A stretch of DNA of 16,351 nt from positions 1 to 16,351 of the forward strand of contig CADBKS010000048.1 of NCBI GenBank assembly GCA_902795255.1, given 5' to 3'. Below the pieces are notes generated by a model that did not search any database, had not been told where the DNA came from, and was given only the letters and a program-made list of their open reading frames with translations. Position numbers and translations under genes: made by a program. Of the stretch, positions 14,100-16,351 are shown piece by piece. The stretch comes from an uncultured Chloroflexota bacterium (lineage in GTDB: Bacteria; Chloroflexota; Anaerolineae; Anaerolineales; Anaerolineaceae). The first letter of the stretch is position 1. Each line of letters starts with the position of its first letter.

Positions 14100-15074
14100 A
14101 TGAAGATTAAAGAGGTTTTATCCAAATACGGGATCGTATTGGTTCTGGTCGTGATGGTTGCAGCGCTTTGTATCGTCAGTCCGAATTTCCGAAAGCCCAG
14201 CAACCTGATGAATGTATTGCTCCAGGCTTGTATTTTCGGTATTCTGGCGCTTGGTATGACGCTGGTCATTATTGGTAAAGGCACGGACCTTGCGGTCGGG
14301 TCCACACTGGCTTTGTGTGCGGTCGTGTGTGCGAGCTTCGGTCAGAAAGCTTCGGCATCCGGCAAGATGTTCCCGAACCTTCCCGAACTGCCGATCATCG
14401 TCCCGATCCTGGCCGCGCTTCTGATCGGGGTCGTTGTCGGATTGATCAACGGTTCATTTATCGCCTTCACCGGGATCCCTGCATTTATCGCAACCCTCGG
14501 TATGCAGACGATCGCCCGCGGTTTCGCGCTGCTTTATTCCGGCGGTAAACCGGTCAGTGGTCTTGTCCCTGCATTCAAGACGATCGGTTCCGGACGCGTT
14601 TTCGGTTTTCTGCCGATGCCGGTCCTGATCTACCTCATTTGTATTGCTGTTACCTGGGTCCTGCTGAACAACACCCGCTTCGGCAAACGTGTTTACGCGA
14701 TCGGCGGCAATATGCAGGCAGCTGAGGTTTCCGGTATTAACGTCAAGAAAATGATCCTGCTGATCAACGCTTACATGGGCCTGCTGGCCGGTGTCGCGGC
14801 GATCGTTTTCGTCGGCCGAACCCAGTCCGCTCATCCGGGCGCTGCGACCGGTTATGAACTGACCGCGATCGCTTCCACCACCATCGGCGGTACTTCCCAG
14901 TCGGGCGGTATCGGTACGGTCTGGGGTGCTGTGGTCGGTGCGCTGATCTTCTCCGTGCTCCGCAACGGGATGACGATCCTCGGGATCGAAGCTTACTGGC
15001 AGCAGATCGTTGAAGGTTTCGTTGTGATCCTCGGCGTTGTCATTGACATGCGCAAGAATGCCCGCAAAGCATAA
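14100..15074 (+). CDS. Sugar ABC transporter permease (RbsC type)
   Basis: Forms the membrane channel of the importer, probably as a homodimer. 324 residues, very hydrophobic, with about 8-10 membrane segments beginning at about residue 9 (YGIVLVLVVMVAALCIV). Family motifs: LGMTLVIIGKGTDLAVGS in the first third, AFIATLGMQTIARG in the middle, and AIGGNMQAAEVSGINVKK, YELTAIASTTIGGTSQSGG and VWGAVVGALIFSVLRNGM towards the end. AGAGG lies 6 bases before ATG 14100. It is the only permease gene here, as in RbsABC-like importers; together with the ATPase and binding protein the transporter is complete. Confidence 0.95.
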   Translation: MKIKEVLSKYGIVLVLVVMVAALCIVSPNFRKPSNLMNVLLQACIFGILALGMTLVIIGKGTDLAVGSTLALCAVVCASFGQKASASGKMFPNLPELPIIVPILAALLIGVVVGLINGSFIAFTGIPAFIATLGMQTIARGFALLYSGGKPVSGLVPAFKTIGSGRVFGFLPMPVLIYLICIAVTWVLLNNTRFGKRVYAIGGNMQAAEVSGINVKKMILLINAYMGLLAGVAAIVFVGRTQSAHPGAATGYELTAIASTTIGGTSQSGGIGTVWGAVVGALIFSVLRNGMTILGIEAYWQQIVEGFVVILGVVIDMRKNARKA

Positions 15075-15092
15075 GTAATAATCAGTAAATGC

Positions 15093-15166
15093 AGCACCGG
15101 CGCAGATCTGAAAATACGAGACATGGATCATGGCCATGTCGAGTATCGGGGTTTGATGCCGGTGCT
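15093..15166 (+). other. Long hairpin between permease and dehydrogenase genes
   Basis: AGCACCGGC (15093-15101) pairs with GCCGGTGCT (15158-15166). Inside, GACATGG (15120-15126) pairs with CCATGTC (15134-15140), flanked by facing GA/GA bases and an ATAC/GTAT helix (15114-15117 with 15143-15146). TATATTTT follows, a poor U-tract, so it may be a leaky terminator or a stability element that lowers dehydrogenase expression. Confidence 0.55.
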
Positions 15167-15188
15167 TATATTTTGAAAAGGTGAATAA

Positions 15189-16205
15189 ATGGAAACTTTG
15201 AAAATCGGTATTGCCGGACTTGGCCGGCTTGGTAAGATCCATGCGAAAAATATTGCATTCCGTATCCCCGGCGCGAAACTGACCGCCGCCTGCTCGATCG
15301 TTCCTGCGGAGCTTGATTTCGCCCGCAATGAACTGGGCGTCACGGATTGCTACACGGATTTTGATGAAATGCTCAAAAATGCCGACATTGATGCGGTCGC
15401 GATCGTCACGACCAGCGGCGTGCACTGTTCCCAGCTTTCAAAAGCCCTGGATGCGGGCAAGCATGTTTTCTGCGAAAAACCGCTGGGCGTCAATGTGGAA
15501 GAATGCCTGGAAGCCGAAAAGGCGGTCAATGCCCACCCGGACAAAGTCTTTATGCTCGGGTTCATGCGCCGTTTTGATCCCTCCTATGTTTACGCCATGG
15601 AAAAGATCAAAGCCGGTGAGATCGGTGAGCCTTATCTGGTCAAGGCTGTGGGTGTGGATCCGGTGAAGTCTGTGGAAGGCGCACTGCGCTTTGCCGCGAC
15701 TTCCGGCGGGCTTTTCATTGACATGGCGATCCATGATATCGACCTGATGCGCTGGTTCCTGAATGATGAACCGGAAACTGTCTATGCGATCGGTTCCAGC
15801 TACGGGTTCCCGCAGTTCGCCGAGCTCGGCGACGCGGAAGCCGGCTGTGCGCTTTTCCACTTCAAAAAGGGCGGTATGGGGATCGTACATACCGGCAGGA
15901 CCGCTGCGCACGGTTATCATATTGAAACGGAAATTGTCGGTACGAAAGGCTCGATCCGCATTTCCCCGATTCCGGAAAAGAATCTGGCCCTGCTTTACAA
16001 TGAACACGGTGTGGTGACAGAATGTGTAGAGGCATTTCCGGAACGCTTCGCGGAAGCTTATCTTGCGGAAGTTGCTGAATTCGTCGACTGTGTCCGTACC
16101 GGACGCAAACCGGATGTTAAGGTAACGGACGGCACTGCATCCACCCGGATCGCCTTTGCCGCGACGGAATCATTCAAGACCGGAAAACTGGTCGAGATCA
16201 AATAG
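15189..16205 (+). CDS. Gfo/Idh/MocA-family oxidoreductase, probable inositol 2-dehydrogenase
   Basis: A 338-residue NAD(P)-dependent dehydrogenase acting on a sugar or cyclitol in the cytoplasm. Rossmann start KIGIAGLGRLGKIHAKN (5-21), then CEKPLGVNV (95-103) with the conserved Lys97, GFMRRFDPSY (124-133) and GGLFIDMAIHDIDLMRW (173-189) with the catalytic-type Asp178 and His182. GFMRRFD and the FIDMAIHDID block are close to those of IolG-type myo-inositol dehydrogenases, so the first step of inositol use is the best guess; other sugar dehydrogenases of the family cannot be excluded. AAGGTGA precedes ATG 15189. Its place after the importer suggests it acts on the imported substrate. The rest of an iol pathway is not in the window. 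Confidence 0.9.
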   Translation: METLKIGIAGLGRLGKIHAKNIAFRIPGAKLTAACSIVPAELDFARNELGVTDCYTDFDEMLKNADIDAVAIVTTSGVHCSQLSKALDAGKHVFCEKPLGVNVEECLEAEKAVNAHPDKVFMLGFMRRFDPSYVYAMEKIKAGEIGEPYLVKAVGVDPVKSVEGALRFAATSGGLFIDMAIHDIDLMRWFLNDEPETVYAIGSSYGFPQFAELGDAEAGCALFHFKKGGMGIVHTGRTAAHGYHIETEIVGTKGSIRISPIPEKNLALLYNEHGVVTECVEAFPERFAEAYLAEVAEFVDCVRTGRKPDVKVTDGTASTRIAFAATESFKTGKLVEIK

Positions 16206-16232
16206 TCCTCCCGGACATTTCTGATGACAAAG

Positions 16233-16262
16233 AAGGGAAGCTCAGTGAGCTTCCCTTTTTTA
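16233..16262 (+). terminator. Intrinsic terminator of the importer/dehydrogenase operon
   Basis: AAGGGAAGCT (16233-16242) pairs with AGCTTCCCTT (16248-16257) over a 5-base loop, with a run of six T (16256-16261). It lies 27 bases after the dehydrogenase stop. Confidence 0.9.
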
Positions 16263-16277
16263 TTCATGGTAGAGAAA

Positions 16278-16351
16278 ACCACCTGCTAAGCAGGTGGAGC
16301 CGAAGAGCTTTAGCATAATGCTTATCGGGAGCATGCTGCCGGACCTGAATA
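16278..16351. mobile_element. Hairpin at the right edge, possible IS200/IS605-type end
   Basis: CCACCTGC-TAA-GCAGGTGG forms an 8-bp hairpin (about 16280-16298), and AGCAT and ATGCT repeats follow (16312-16340). Subterminal hairpins followed by a structured leader are typical of IS200/IS605 ends, and the sequence looks familiar as such, but no transposase is in view. Alternative: on the minus strand the hairpin is followed by TTTTCTCT and could terminate a gene entering from the right. Confidence 0.35.

Noticed and set aside
1..16351. CRISPR arrays, tRNA or rRNA genes
   Set aside because: No regularly spaced direct repeats and no cloverleaf or rRNA-like segments were seen.

Overview
The window looks like chromosomal DNA of an anaerobic bacterium of moderate to moderately high GC. 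Genes are tightly packed, most starts have clear AGGAG-type ribosome binding sites, and many neighbours overlap by a few bases. The sugar-binding protein has a plain Sec signal peptide and no lipobox, which hints at a diderm or at a lineage that does not lipidate these proteins. I could not fix the phylum; Anaerolineae-like Chloroflexota or Clostridia are guesses.

Region 1 (1-2837, minus strand) is a three-gene operon: a RecA/RadA-like protein without a normal P-loop, a 113-residue helical protein of unknown role, and a B-family DNA polymerase that runs off the left edge. The polymerase keeps the overall palm and thumb layout, but its exonuclease site and motif C are degraded, so it is probably catalytically dead. 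The operon is read from a consensus -35/-10 promoter whose spacer is an 18-bp palindrome, and the first gene appears to be almost leaderless.

Region 2 (about 2927-11384, plus strand) is one long operon for aromatic amino acid synthesis: aroF, tyrA, aroB, aroA, aroC, pheA, an aroE-aroK fusion and aroQ. It supplies all seven shikimate-pathway steps to chorismate plus chorismate mutase, prephenate dehydratase and prephenate dehydrogenase. In front of it lies a complete classical transcription attenuator: a 22-codon leader peptide with 5 Tyr and 4 Phe codons, a protector stem, an antiterminator helix and an intrinsic terminator ending just before the aroF ribosome binding site. Charged tRNA-Tyr and tRNA-Phe are therefore predicted to control the whole pathway. 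An 18-bp perfect inverted repeat closes the unit.

Region 3 (about 11394-16262, plus strand) is a ribose/galactose/inositol-type ABC importer (binding protein, double ATPase, permease) followed by a Gfo/Idh/MocA dehydrogenase that resembles inositol 2-dehydrogenase. It starts with an extended -10 promoter and a perfect LacI-family-type palindrome. Strong hairpins sit in two of its intergenic gaps and probably tune relative expression. A strong intrinsic terminator ends it.

Region 4 (16263-16351) has no gene I can support. It holds a GC-rich hairpin that could be the end of an IS200/IS605-type element or a terminator for a gene coming from the right.
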